From: CAZADA01 sp964524065
Lineage (GTDB): Bacteria; Pseudomonadota; Alphaproteobacteria; Caulobacterales; Maricaulaceae
Direction of reading: 5' to 3'
Length of the DNA stretch: 18,478 nucleotides
Assembly: GCA_964524065.1 (NCBI GenBank)
Contig: CAZGCB010000051.1
Span: 1 to 18,478, forward strand
The stretch's first letter is position 1; every line of letters starts with the position of its first letter. The position numbers were made by a program, and so were the translations under genes. Shown here piece after piece: positions 1-7,257 of this stretch. Below the pieces are notes generated by a model. The model was not told the origin of the DNA. It worked only from the letters and a program-made list of their open reading frames with translations, and did no database searches.

Positions 1-309
1 GAAGCGCAGGTGCCCTATGATGAAGTGTTCGAGCTGGAGGACATCAATTCCGAGTTCGGCCAGGCGGATGTCGCCTTCGTCATTGGGGCGAATGACGTCA
101 CCAATCCCGCCGCTGAGGACGACAAGACCTCGCCGATTTACGGCATGCCGGTGCTGAAAGTGTGGAATGCCGGCACGGTGTTCTTCATTAAGCGCTCGCT
201 GGGGTCCGGCTATGCCGGCGTGCAGAACCCGCTCTTCTTCCGCGACAACACCATGATGCTGCTCGCCGACGCCAAGAAAATGGTTGAGGACGTGGTGAAG
301 GCGCTTTAG
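1..309 (+). CDS. pntB: NAD(P) transhydrogenase subunit beta, C-terminal part (5' end outside window)
   Basis: The frame is open from base 1 and gives 102 residues before TAG. It matches the NADP(H)-binding domain III of PntB. Visible motifs are VPYDEVFELEDIN, FVIGANDVTNPAAE, the segment around SPIYGMPVL, and the KRSLGSGYAGVQNPLF stretch near the C-terminus, all typical of this domain. The enzyme sits in the inner membrane and couples proton entry to hydride transfer from NADH to NADP+, supplying NADPH. Only the soluble end is seen here; the membrane helices and the pntA genes would lie to the left. A 90-base gap separates it from the next gene on the same strand. Family assignment is very secure. 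Confidence 0.96.
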   Translation, partial: EAQVPYDEVFELEDINSEFGQADVAFVIGANDVTNPAAEDDKTSPIYGMPVLKVWNAGTVFFIKRSLGSGYAGVQNPLFFRDNTMMLLADAKKMVEDVVKAL

Positions 310-399
310 CGTCATCCCCGTCGGGCGCACAAGCATCCCAGGCTTTCACCGCTCGCGTCTGCGCTGCTATGGCAAAGCCGATAGCGAGGGAGCCCGTCC

Positions 400-891
400 A
401 TGAGCGACATTCAGCGCCATAATGAAATGCGCCGGGAGATGGAGGCGCGCGCCAATCGCATGCAGGACAGCCATGAGCGCGCGCAATACGCCGTCGCGGA
501 TCAGCTGTTTGAAACCGAAGAGGCGCTGTCCAATCGGGTGCGGATTTTCGCGGCGGCGGTGCTGGCGGTGAGCTGGGGTCTGCTGCTGGAGCAGGCGGGC
601 GCGGATGAGGCGGCTGCGGCGCCGCGCGTGGTGTTTGATTTGCGCCTCGTGCTGGGGGCGGCGGTGCTGTCCATTGTCAGCCTGATTTTGGATTTTGCGT
701 ATTGGAGTTTGCGCCGCACGGCGCTGGCGCAATCCTATCGGCGCGGGGCGGGCGTGGTTGGCGGCATTGGCTGGGCCGTGCCCTATATGCACGCGGTCAG
801 CACCCTGCGTGCGTTGGTGTTTTTCGCCGCCACGGGCGTGTTGGTTCTGGCGGCGGTCAGCGCCTTTTGGCCCGTCATTGCAGGCGCTTAG
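400..891 (+). CDS. Small three-helix membrane protein, function unknown
   Basis: 163 residues; I do not recognise a named family. The first 45 residues are charged and helix-prone (many Arg, Glu and Gln), followed by three hydrophobic stretches that look membrane-spanning, at about 48-64, 81-101 and 135-158. A basic loop (RRTALAQSYRRG, about 105-116) between helices 2 and 3 suggests by the positive-inside rule that this loop is cytoplasmic. The ATG is preceded by GGGAG at 7 nt spacing, supporting this start. It lies between pntB and a hydrolase gene, whose start is only 3-6 bases after this stop, so these two are probably co-transcribed. A strongly coding frame and the tight spacing make it a real gene; its role cannot be inferred. 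Confidence 0.75.
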   Translation: MSDIQRHNEMRREMEARANRMQDSHERAQYAVADQLFETEEALSNRVRIFAAAVLAVSWGLLLEQAGADEAAAAPRVVFDLRLVLGAAVLSIVSLILDFAYWSLRRTALAQSYRRGAGVVGGIGWAVPYMHAVSTLRALVFFAATGVLVLAAVSAFWPVIAGA

Positions 892-894
892 GGC

Positions 895-1761
895 GTGATG
901 GCGGTGAGGGCTGCGCGCCGCTTGGTCTGTGTTTTGGGCGTGTTGATGCTCGGCGCGTGCGAGACGCTGACGCGCGAAGTGCTGTACCATCCTGACCGCA
1001 CGCGCGTGGCGCCGGAGGAGGTTGGGCTGCACAACCTGCGTGAGGAGGTGTTCCGCGCCGAGGACGGGACGGCGTTGATCGCTTGGCGCAGTCTTGGGGA
1101 GAACGCGCCGTCCGGCGCGGGGGCTGGGGGGCCCTTCGTGCTTTATTTGCATGGCAATGCGTCCAATCTCGCCAATCGCGCTGACTTCTTTCGGCTGTTC
1201 ACGGAGGCGGGGTTCGGCTTTGCCGCGCTGTCCTACCGCAGCTTTTCCGGCTCTGAGGGCCGTCCCTCTGAGGCGGCGAACATTGCCGACGCGCTGGCGT
1301 ATTTCGATCATCTCCTCGCGCTGGGCGTGCCGGCGGATCAGATCGTACTTTATGGGGAATCGTTGGGATCGGGGGTGGCGACGCAGCTGGCCGCGCGGCG
1401 GCCGGTGGCGGGGCTCATCCTGCATGCGCCCTATGACGCGATCGACGATTTGGCCGCCGCGAAAGCGCCCTTCTTGTTTCCGCGACGTGTGCTGACGGAT
1501 CGCTATCGCTCCATTGATGTCATTGGGGATGTGACCGCGCCCATCCTCTGGCTGCATGGCGCGCGCGACCGTGTCGTGCCCTTGGTTCATGGCGCGCGCT
1601 TGTTCGACGCCGCGCCGGAGGGCGCCAAGCGGCGTTGCCTCGTGCCGGACGCCGACCATTTCGGGCTCTACACTGACGCGTTGTTCGCCAAGGCGACAGC
1701 GCCCTTCATCCGCAGCGTGACGCAGCGCCCGCCGCTTTCGCCCCCGGCGCCGCGCTGCTAG
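895..1761 (+). CDS. Alpha/beta-hydrolase, probable lipoprotein
   Basis: 288 residues from GTG at 895; ATG at 898 is an equally good start and changes only one residue. The N-terminus is a lipoprotein signal: basic RAARR, a hydrophobic core and the lipobox L-G-A-C with Cys22, so the protein is probably lipid-anchored in the envelope. The rest is an alpha/beta-hydrolase of the YfhR/BEM46-like type: HGNASN (oxyanion region, from about 86), nucleophile Ser156 in GESLGSG, acid Asp225 in HGARDRVVP and His255 in DADHFGLY, so the triad looks complete. The substrate is unknown; esters, thioesters or acyl groups are possible. The C-terminus is proline-rich and ends in Cys. It follows the small membrane protein almost without a gap and is 9 bases before the ABC ATPase gene, which suggests one transcript. 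Confidence 0.9.
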   Translation: MMAVRAARRLVCVLGVLMLGACETLTREVLYHPDRTRVAPEEVGLHNLREEVFRAEDGTALIAWRSLGENAPSGAGAGGPFVLYLHGNASNLANRADFFRLFTEAGFGFAALSYRSFSGSEGRPSEAANIADALAYFDHLLALGVPADQIVLYGESLGSGVATQLAARRPVAGLILHAPYDAIDDLAAAKAPFLFPRRVLTDRYRSIDVIGDVTAPILWLHGARDRVVPLVHGARLFDAAPEGAKRRCLVPDADHFGLYTDALFAKATAPFIRSVTQRPPLSPPAPRC

Positions 1762-1770
1762 GGTCACCCC

Positions 1771-2790
1771 ATGCAGGACAGCAGCGCTGACGGCCCCGTC
1801 GTCGAATTGGACGGCGTGTGGAAGACGTTTCGCGGCCAGGCGGCCGTGCGCGATCTCAGCTTCGCCATTCCGCGCGGCAGCGTATGCGGGTTTCTCGGTC
1901 CCAATGGGGCGGGCAAAACCACCACCATGCGTATGATCCTCGACGTGATCCGTCCCGATCGCGGCCGGGTGCGCGTGTTTGGCGGACCGCCGGGCGCGCC
2001 GGCGCGTGGACGGGTGGGCTTTCTGGCGGAGGAGCGGGGCCTCTACAAAAAAATGCGCACCGATGCCGCCATTGCGTTTTTTGGCCGGCTGAACGGGCTC
2101 AAGGCGGGCGAGGCGAAGCGACGCGCCCGCGCGCTCTTGGCGGAGAATGGCCTGGCGGATGCGGCGCGCAAAAAGGTCAAGGCGCTGTCCAAGGGCATGG
2201 CGCAGAAGGTGCAAATTCTCGCCGCTCTCGCGCATCAGCCGGAGCTGGTGATTCTGGACGAGCCGTTTTCGGGCTTGGACCCGGTGAACCAACAGGCGCT
2301 GGAGGCGTTTATCCGCGCCCAGGCGGCGCGTGGCGCCACCATCGTGTTCTCCACCCATGTGATGGAGCATGCCGAGCGCTTGTGCGATCGCATCATCCTG
2401 ATCGCCAAAGGCCGGAAGCTCTATGATGGCGATCTGCCGGGGGCGTTGGAGGCGGCGCCGCGGCGGGTGGTGTTGGCGGCCCCGCCGGGGGTGGCGATCG
2501 CGTCGGCCTTGGGCGGGTTGGCGGTGACGGCGCGCCCGGCGCCCGTGACCGAAGACAGCCCTGGCCTGGACGGCGGCATGGTGTGGCATGTGGATCTGGG
2601 CCCTGGCGTCGACGCTCAGGATGTGTTGCGCGCCTGTGTCGCGGCGGGGGTGGCGTTGGCGCGGTTTGAGCCCGTGCGCCCGCATCTGCATGACGCGTTC
2701 GTGCATTTCGTGCGTGCGGCCGAGGGGGACGCGCCCGCCGCGCCGACGCCCGGGGCTGTGCACGCCATCGCCAGAGCGGAGGCCGGCTGA
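1771..2790 (+). CDS. ABC transporter ATP-binding protein (NatA-like, exporter type)
   Basis: 339 residues. Nucleotide-binding domain with Walker A GPNGAGKT (43-50), signature LSKGM (139-143, the variant usual in this subfamily), Walker B LVILDEP (159-165) followed by the D-loop SGLD, and the switch His196 in STHVMEH. After about residue 225 comes a roughly 110-residue C-terminal region of the kind found in NatA/YhaQ-like ATPases. AGGGT lies 6 nt before the ATG. The stop overlaps the permease start by one base (TGATG), so the two are translationally coupled and form one transporter. The cargo is unknown; relatives export sodium, peptides, lipids or drugs. It acts at the cytoplasmic face of the inner membrane. 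Confidence 0.95.
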   Translation: MQDSSADGPVVELDGVWKTFRGQAAVRDLSFAIPRGSVCGFLGPNGAGKTTTMRMILDVIRPDRGRVRVFGGPPGAPARGRVGFLAEERGLYKKMRTDAAIAFFGRLNGLKAGEAKRRARALLAENGLADAARKKVKALSKGMAQKVQILAALAHQPELVILDEPFSGLDPVNQQALEAFIRAQAARGATIVFSTHVMEHAERLCDRIILIAKGRKLYDGDLPGALEAAPRRVVLAAPPGVAIASALGGLAVTARPAPVTEDSPGLDGGMVWHVDLGPGVDAQDVLRACVAAGVALARFEPVRPHLHDAFVHFVRAAEGDAPAAPTPGAVHAIARAEAG

Positions 2791-4094
2791 TGCGCCAGAC
2801 CTTGATCATCGCGCGGCGCGAGTTCTTGTCCTATGCGGGCACCTGGGGGTTTTGGCTGTCGGTGCTCAGCTTTCCGCTGATCGGTGCGGTGGCGGGGTTG
2901 GTCGTGACCCTCAGCGCCTCCAGTACGCCCACGCGCCATATCGCCGTGATCACCGATGATGCGGCGTTGCAGCGCGTGGCGGAGGCGGCCTTCGCCGATC
3001 TGCGCGATGATGACGTTGTCCTAACACCCGCGCCCGCACGGATGCTGGAGGGGCTGCGCCCTTATCTGCTCGGCGAGCGGATCGTGACGACGGCGGATGG
3101 CCCGCAAAGCCTGGACGCCGCGGTGTTCTTGCGCCGCGAGGCGGACGGCGGCGTCACCCTGGACTATTGGAGTCTCAAGCTGACGGACCAAGGGCCACGC
3201 CGCCACATCGCGCGGGCTGTGGCGGGGTTGATGCGCGAGGAGGCGCTGGCGGCCGCGGGCATTGATGGCGCGACGGTGGCGCGCATCAATGAGCTGGCGC
3301 CGCGGGTGCGCGAGCTGACGCCGAAGCGGGCTGGCGCGGCGGCTCAGGTCGGGGCGCGTGATCGGGCGCCGTTCATTATTGGCGGGGTGATGAGCATCGT
3401 CCTGTGGCTCGTGGTGTTTTCCGTCGCCAACATGCTGTTGACCAGCACCATCGAAGAACGCGCCACCAAGGTGTTTGACAGCCTGCTGACGGCCGCCACG
3501 CCGTTACAAATCCTGACGGGCAAGCTGTTGGGCGTGGCCGCGGTCAGCGCCGCGCTCGTGGTGGTGTGGGGGGTGTTCGCCTCCACGGGGCTCAGCGCCA
3601 TGGCGAGCTTGTATGGGGCGGCGGCGCAGCCTTGGCTCGCGGCGCTGGCGGATCCGGCGCTGTTGGCGCCGATGCTGTTCTTTTTCGTGGTGGGCTATTT
3701 GATGTTCGGCGCGCTGTATTTGGCGGTGGGCAGCTTGTGTGACACCATCCAAGAGGCGCAGACACTGATGACGCCGATGATGATTTTCACCATGCCGCCG
3801 ATCCTGGTGACCTTCATCATGTTCGACAATCCCGACTCGCCCGTCTTGCGGGTCATGTCGTGGGTGCCGACTTATGCGCCGTTTTTGGGGCCCATGCGTT
3901 TGCCGACCGAACCGCCGGTGTTGGAAATTGCGGCTCTGTGCGCCGGCATGTTGGCGACGACGTTCGCCCTGTTATGGGGCGCGGCGCGGGTGTTTCGGCT
4001 CGGCTTGGTGGGCGGTTTAAGCCCGCAGGCGTTGCGCGCCGCCCTGATGCGCGCGGTGGGGCTGTCGCGCTCACGCCCCGGATCGGATGCTTAA
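2790..4094 (+). CDS. ABC transporter permease (NatB-like, ABC-2 family)
   Basis: 434 residues. One membrane helix near the N-terminus (about 20-41) is followed by a large extracytoplasmic domain (about 45-190), then five hydrophobic segments at about 194-215, 246-268, 291-316, 328-346 and 376-398. This is the ABC-2 (NatB/YhaP) layout. The segment IEERATKVFDSLLTAATPLQ (221-240), just after the second helix, is the conserved coupling region of this family and would contact the ATPase. Its start overlaps the end of the ATPase gene by one base. The gene ends 48 bases from the convergent rpsU stop. With the preceding ATPase it should make a dimeric exporter; the substrate cannot be deduced. Confidence 0.93.
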   Translation: MRQTLIIARREFLSYAGTWGFWLSVLSFPLIGAVAGLVVTLSASSTPTRHIAVITDDAALQRVAEAAFADLRDDDVVLTPAPARMLEGLRPYLLGERIVTTADGPQSLDAAVFLRREADGGVTLDYWSLKLTDQGPRRHIARAVAGLMREEALAAAGIDGATVARINELAPRVRELTPKRAGAAAQVGARDRAPFIIGGVMSIVLWLVVFSVANMLLTSTIEERATKVFDSLLTAATPLQILTGKLLGVAAVSAALVVVWGVFASTGLSAMASLYGAAAQPWLAALADPALLAPMLFFFVVGYLMFGALYLAVGSLCDTIQEAQTLMTPMMIFTMPPILVTFIMFDNPDSPVLRVMSWVPTYAPFLGPMRLPTEPPVLEIAALCAGMLATTFALLWGAARVFRLGLVGGLSPQALRAALMRAVGLSRSRPGSDA

Positions 4095-4142
4095 GCGGGT
4101 CACCTCGCGCATCCCGATCGCCGGCGTGGCGGCGGGCGCGCG

Positions 4143-4361
4143 TTAGCGCTTGCCCACCAAGCCTTCGCGCTGGGCGCGTTTGCGCGCGAGTTTGCGGGCG
4201 CGGCGGATCGCCTCAGCCTTTTGACGCGCACGTTTTTCGGAGGGTTTTTCGTAGTGGTTCCGGCGCTTCATTTCGCGGAACGTGCCTTCACGCTGCATCT
4301 TTTTTTTCAGCGCTTTGATGGCTTGGTCGACATTGTTGTCGCGTACGTAAATCTGAACGAT
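4143..4361 (-). CDS. rpsU: 30S ribosomal protein S21, with apparent ATC start codon
   Basis: 72 residues, reading (fM)VQIYVRDNNVDQAIKALKK at the N-terminus, then MQREGTFREMKRR and EKPSEKRARQKAEAIRRARK, ending REGLVGKR. This is full-length alphaproteobacterial S21, a small-subunit protein that helps 16S rRNA engage mRNA. The frame is intact, but the codon before GTT-CAG-ATT, where relatives have ATG, is ATC (4359-4361). A perfect AGGAGG (4369-4374) lies exactly 7 nt upstream of it. Reading upstream in frame to the first stop (TAG, 4422-4424) I find no ATG, GTG or TTG. The first in-frame ATG is 22 codons in and would remove the conserved N-terminus. So ATC is the likely start, unless the base is a sequencing error. 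It is divergent from the COQ9 gene, a common alphaproteobacterial arrangement. Confidence 0.93.
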   Translation of the reverse strand: MVQIYVRDNNVDQAIKALKKKMQREGTFREMKRRNHYEKPSEKRARQKAEAIRRARKLARKRAQREGLVGKR

Positions 4362-4425
4362 GACTAGTCCTCCTTGCGCAGCCGCCAGCGGGCCGCCTCT
4401 CGCCGCCCGTCCAAAGATCAGCTAA

Positions 4426-4454
4426 ATATCAATCCAGACCTAAACTGTCCACAA
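4426..4454 (-). promoter_or_regulatory. rpsU: Possible rpsU promoter
   Basis: On the minus strand a TTGTGG (4449-4454) and a TGATAT (4426-4431) are separated by 17 bases, inside an AT-rich patch that stands out from its surroundings. It would place the transcript start about 55-60 bases upstream of the rpsU ribosome-binding site. Neither hexamer is a strong consensus match, so this is only a suggestion. Confidence 0.3.
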
Positions 4455-4510
4455 ACATGGCCCGTTATCCATACCACGGATGACACGCCGCCTGGGGAAG
4501 GAGCCGCCCG

Positions 4511-5179
4511 ATGCTCGCCGCCTTGGATGCGCATATGGACCCGCAGCGGCGCGCTTTGCTCGCCGCTCTGTTGGCGCGCGCGCCCTTTGAGGGCTGGTCG
4601 GCGCGCAGTTTGGCGGCGGCCGCCGCTGATGCCGGGCTGAGCCCCGGCGACGTGGCGCTCTATGCCCCCGGCGGCGTCGTGGAGCTCATCGAAGCCTGGG
4701 CGAGCGCCTGCGATCAGGCGACGGCGGACCGGCTGGCGGCGGCGGATTTGGCGGCGATGAAGGTGCGCGAGCGGGTCACATGCGGCGTGCGGGCCCGGCT
4801 GGACGCCATTGGCGATGAGCATCGTGAAGCGGCCCGGCGCGCGGCGGCGCGTCTGGCGTTGCCGGACGCCGGCCCGCGGGCGGCGCGGATCGGCTGGCGG
4901 GCCGCTGACACCATTTGGCGTGGCATTGGCGATCCTTCCACCGATGGGAATTTCTATTCCAAGCGGGTGATTCTGAGCGGTGTGCTGGCCAGCGTGCTGC
5001 CCGCGTGGCTCCACGCCGATGGGCCAGAGGATCAGACGCCGTGGCGGGTTCTGGATCGGCGCATTGAAGGGGTGATGCAGTTTGAAAAAGCGAAGGCGCG
5101 CTGGCGGCGCATGACCGAAGGATTTCCGTCGCCAACCGCGTTCGCGGCGCGCTTGCGCTATCCGCGTGGTCCGCGCTGA
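4511..5179 (+). CDS. coq9: COQ9-family ubiquinone biosynthesis protein
   Basis: 222 residues. The N-terminal part is a TetR-like helical region (about 11-65; GWSARSLAAAAADAGLSPGD resembles a degenerate helix-turn-helix). The C-terminal half carries the COQ9 signature, DPSTDGNFYSKR (141-152) followed by the amphipathic lipid-binding segment ILSGVLASVLPAWL. COQ9 proteins bind the isoprenoid quinone intermediate at the membrane and assist the COQ7-type hydroxylation in ubiquinone synthesis; that role is established in mitochondria and inferred here. The start is set by AAGGAG 7 nt upstream of the ATG. The gene is divergent from rpsU across 149 bases. Its last codons take part in an 11-bp inverted repeat (see 5164-5198). 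Confidence 0.92.
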   Translation: MLAALDAHMDPQRRALLAALLARAPFEGWSARSLAAAAADAGLSPGDVALYAPGGVVELIEAWASACDQATADRLAAADLAAMKVRERVTCGVRARLDAIGDEHREAARRAAARLALPDAGPRAARIGWRAADTIWRGIGDPSTDGNFYSKRVILSGVLASVLPAWLHADGPEDQTPWRVLDRRIEGVMQFEKAKARWRRMTEGFPSPTAFAARLRYPRGPR

Positions 5180-5198
5180 GGCGGCGTGCGGACCACGC
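5164..5198 (+). terminator. Inverted repeat at the 3' end of the COQ9 gene, possible terminator
   Basis: GCGTGGTCCGC (5164-5174) and GCGGACCACGC (5188-5198) are perfectly complementary over 11 bp. A G-U and a C-G pair can extend the stem to 13 bp, leaving a 9-base loop. The left arm lies in the last codons of the gene and the stop codon is in the loop. No U-run follows, so it may be a processing or stability hairpin rather than an intrinsic terminator. Confidence 0.4.
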
Positions 5199-5366
5199 CT
5201 TCAGCGCTGGAGCATTATATTGGAGGCTCCCCTAGAGCCTTGTCATCCAGGGCCCATCATCGCCGCCGCAGATGGCCGCCCGCTTATGCGCGGATGGGAT
5301 GTTTGCAGGGGCTTTTGGGCGTGCGGGACCTGGGCTGGACGAAGGGACGCGAACGATTCGTGTCGG
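5199..5366. other. Non-coding spacer between two convergent genes
   Basis: This stretch follows the COQ9 hairpin and separates it from the convergent HTH gene. I see no convincing reading frame. It contains an AT-rich spot (CATTATATT), a segment beginning TTGTCATCCAGGG of the kind seen in alphaproteobacterial extragenic repeats, and one GANTC site (5355-5359). I could not identify a known RNA here. Confidence 0.4.
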
Positions 5367-5567
5367 CTAGCGCCGCTCCCACGCGTCCAAGGGTACATTG
5401 GCGTTGTCGTCCAAGAACCGTTCGAGATCGACCACGGCGATGCGCCATTCGCGTCCGAATTTGATGGCGCGCAGTTTGCCGTCCCGGATCCACGAGCGGA
5501 TGGTGCTCTCCTTCACCTTCAAATGTGCGGCGGTTTCGTGGACCGTTAATAGCGGTTTATCGAGCAT
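5367..5567 (-). CDS. Excisionase-type helix-turn-helix DNA-binding protein
   Basis: 66 residues, nearly all one winged-HTH domain of the excisionase/MerR-like (HTH_17) type. LLTVHETAAHLKVKESTIRS (6-25) is the helix-turn-helix, W26-I27-R28-D29-G30 is the typical turn, and KFGREWRIAVVDLERFL (36-52) is the wing and third helix. Such proteins bind DNA; some assist excision by tyrosine recombinases and others are transcription regulators. No integrase, attachment site or phage gene is visible here, so a regulatory role is more likely than excision. It lies 110 bases downstream of purK on the same strand. The start ATG has only a weak ribosome-binding site (AGGT, very close to the start). The domain call is secure and the function is not. 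Confidence 0.85.
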   Translation of the reverse strand: MLDKPLLTVHETAAHLKVKESTIRSWIRDGKLRAIKFGREWRIAVVDLERFLDDNANVPLDAWERR

Positions 5568-5677
5568 AACCTGCGTCCAAGTCTGTTTTTGAGATGATGC
5601 ACACTCTCATGGGGCCATGACGAAGACGACGTCGCGAATTGACGCACCCTTCGCCGTGTGTGGGTTTGATCGCTCAC

Positions 5678-6754
5678 TCACCGTATACGCGTGACATGCC
5701 CCATTTTACGCTGCGGCCGTGCCTGGCGCTTTCCATAATGATGGACATGCACGCACGGTTCGCCCGCCAAATTTACAACCGTGTCGATCTCCGCGCCCAG
5801 AAGATTCCGCATGATAGCGCCCGCGCCGCGCAAGCCGGCGTCACCCAGCGGCCAGCCCGCAATGGCGCGGATGTGCTGTTCAAACTGATCGCAGCACGCG
5901 CCCTCCAGCGTCCAATGCCCGGAATTGTGCACACGCGGCGCGATTTCGTTCACCAGCAAGCCGTCCGGCGTTTCAAAAAACTCCACGGCCAGCACGCCCA
6001 CATAGTCCAAGGCTGTAGCCATCGCCCGGGTCGCCGCCAAAGCACCCGCGCCATGGGGCGAGGCGTGCGGTGCGGCGCTTTCGCGCAGAATGCCGTCTTC
6101 ATGGCTGTTGCGGGTGAGGGCGTAAGCCTGGATCGCGCCGGTCGCGGCCCGCGCGGCGATGACGGAGAATTCCTGCGTGAAAGCCACCTGGCGCTCCACA
6201 ATGGCCGGTTGCGCGCCGATGGCCGCCCACGCCGCCGGCGCGTCTGCGGGAGTGCTGAGGCGTGCTTGGCCTTTGCCGTCATAGCCCTCCCGGCGGGTTT
6301 TGAGGATGGCTGGCCCGCCCAATTCGCGCAGAGCCGCCGCCACGTCTTCGACACTTTCCGCCGGCAGAAAATCCGCCACCGCCACGCCACAATCACGGGC
6401 GAAGCGCTTTTCCACCAAACGATCTTGCGCGGTGCGCAGCGCCGTAAGGCCCGGCCGTATTTTGGCGACGTCCGCCATGGCGGCCAGGGCGTCAGCCGGC
6501 AAATGTTCGCGCTCATAGGTGATGACGGCGCAGTTCGCCGCGAACGCGTCAAGCCGCGGCGCTGCGTCGAACGGCCCCGTGACGACACGCGCGGCGACGC
6601 GCGCGGCGGGATCGTCGGCGTCTTCGGCGTAAACATGCACGTCAAAGCCCAGCCGTGCGGCCGCCAGCGCGAGCATCCGCCCGAGCTGGCCGCCGCCGAT
6701 GACGCCGATAACCGCGCCGGGGGCCAAGGGCGCTGCGGCCAGGGTGTCGCTCAT
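5678..6754 (-). CDS. purK: 5-(carboxyamino)imidazole ribonucleotide synthase
   Basis: 358 residues, the usual length. ATP-grasp enzyme that uses ATP and bicarbonate to convert AIR to N5-CAIR in purine synthesis. The N-terminal Rossmann-like part has IGGGQLGRM (19-27). The ATP-grasp domain has KTRREGYDGKGQ (152-163) and NEIAPRVHNSGHWT (269-282), which include the residues for ATP-Mg and substrate binding. The C-terminus has YGKRQARPQRKMGHVT. I chose the ATG at 6754 because it overlaps the purE stop (ATGA), the common coupling in this operon; the open frame upstream of it lies wholly in purE. PurK and PurE act in sequence because N5-CAIR is unstable. Confidence 0.97.
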   Translation of the reverse strand: MSDTLAAAPLAPGAVIGVIGGGQLGRMLALAAARLGFDVHVYAEDADDPAARVAARVVTGPFDAAPRLDAFAANCAVITYEREHLPADALAAMADVAKIRPGLTALRTAQDRLVEKRFARDCGVAVADFLPAESVEDVAAALRELGGPAILKTRREGYDGKGQARLSTPADAPAAWAAIGAQPAIVERQVAFTQEFSVIAARAATGAIQAYALTRNSHEDGILRESAAPHASPHGAGALAATRAMATALDYVGVLAVEFFETPDGLLVNEIAPRVHNSGHWTLEGACCDQFEQHIRAIAGWPLGDAGLRGAGAIMRNLLGAEIDTVVNLAGEPCVHVHHYGKRQARPQRKMGHVTRIR

Positions 6755-7257
6755 GGACGCGTATCGGGGTCTGTGACGGGTGTGTGCGCCACCGCCGCCG
6801 TTTGCGCCGCACGCCATGCGTCCAGCCGCGTCGCCAAAGCGCGGTCTTGCAACGCCAGAATTTGAGCCGCCAGGAGCGCGGCGTTGATCGCGCCCGCTTC
6901 GCCGATGGCCAGCGTGCCCACGGGGACGCCTTTGGGCATCTGGACAATGGACAACAGGCTGTCCAATCCCGACAAGGCGCTGGAGCGCACCGGCACGCCC
7001 AACACCGGCAACGGTGTGAGCGCGGCGGTCATGCCGGGCAGGTGCGCGGCGCCGCCTGCGGCGGCGATGATGACGTGAAAGCCCTGTTGTTGCGCCGATT
7101 GGGCGAACTGAACCAACCGCTGCGGCGTGCGGTGCGCTGAGACGATGCGCGCCTCATACGCCAGTTGCAGATCGTCCAGCACCGCGCCGGCCGGGGCTAA
7201 GGTCGGCCAGTCCGATTGCGAACCCATAATGATCGCCACGCGCGCCGCGTCGGTCAT
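6751..7257 (-). CDS. purE: N5-carboxyaminoimidazole ribonucleotide mutase (class I PurE)
   Basis: 168 residues. It moves the carboxylate of N5-CAIR to give CAIR. Motifs: IMGSQSDWPT (10-19, phosphate and substrate loop), SAHRTP (40-45, with the catalytic His42), AGGAAHLPGM (67-76) and GVPVRSSALSGLDSLLSIVQ (88-107). These are class I PurE features, which fits the presence of purK. The ATG at 7257 is preferred over the upstream in-frame start at 7317 because family members begin shortly before the IMGSQSD strand and AAGG lies just upstream. First gene of the purEK operon; its promoter should lie in the 219-base gap shared with the divergent diguanylate cyclase gene, but I could not pick one out. 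Confidence 0.97.
   Translation of the reverse strand: MTDAARVAIIMGSQSDWPTLAPAGAVLDDLQLAYEARIVSAHRTPQRLVQFAQSAQQQGFHVIIAAAGGAAHLPGMTAALTPLPVLGVPVRSSALSGLDSLLSIVQMPKGVPVGTLAIGEAGAINAALLAAQILALQDRALATRLDAWRAAQTAAVAHTPVTDPDTRP

Noticed and set aside
2209..2223. ABC signature LSKGM instead of LSGGQ as a sign of a defective ATPase
   Set aside because: This variant is common in NatA/YhaQ-like exporter ATPases; Walker A, Walker B and the switch His are intact.
367..2763. A 798-codon open frame on the minus strand
   Set aside because: It runs antisense to the three-helix protein, hydrolase and ABC ATPase genes, is extremely Arg/His/Ala/Gln-rich and shows no domain. It is a by-product of high GC content at third positions.
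5199..5366. 6S RNA or another known structured RNA in the spacer after the COQ9 gene
   Set aside because: I could not fold it into the long, bulged rod of 6S RNA or match any RNA I know; recorded only as an unexplained spacer.
5639..6865. A 408-codon plus-strand frame opposite purK and the end of purE
   Set aside because: No recognisable domain and antisense to clear purK/purE motifs; a compositional shadow.
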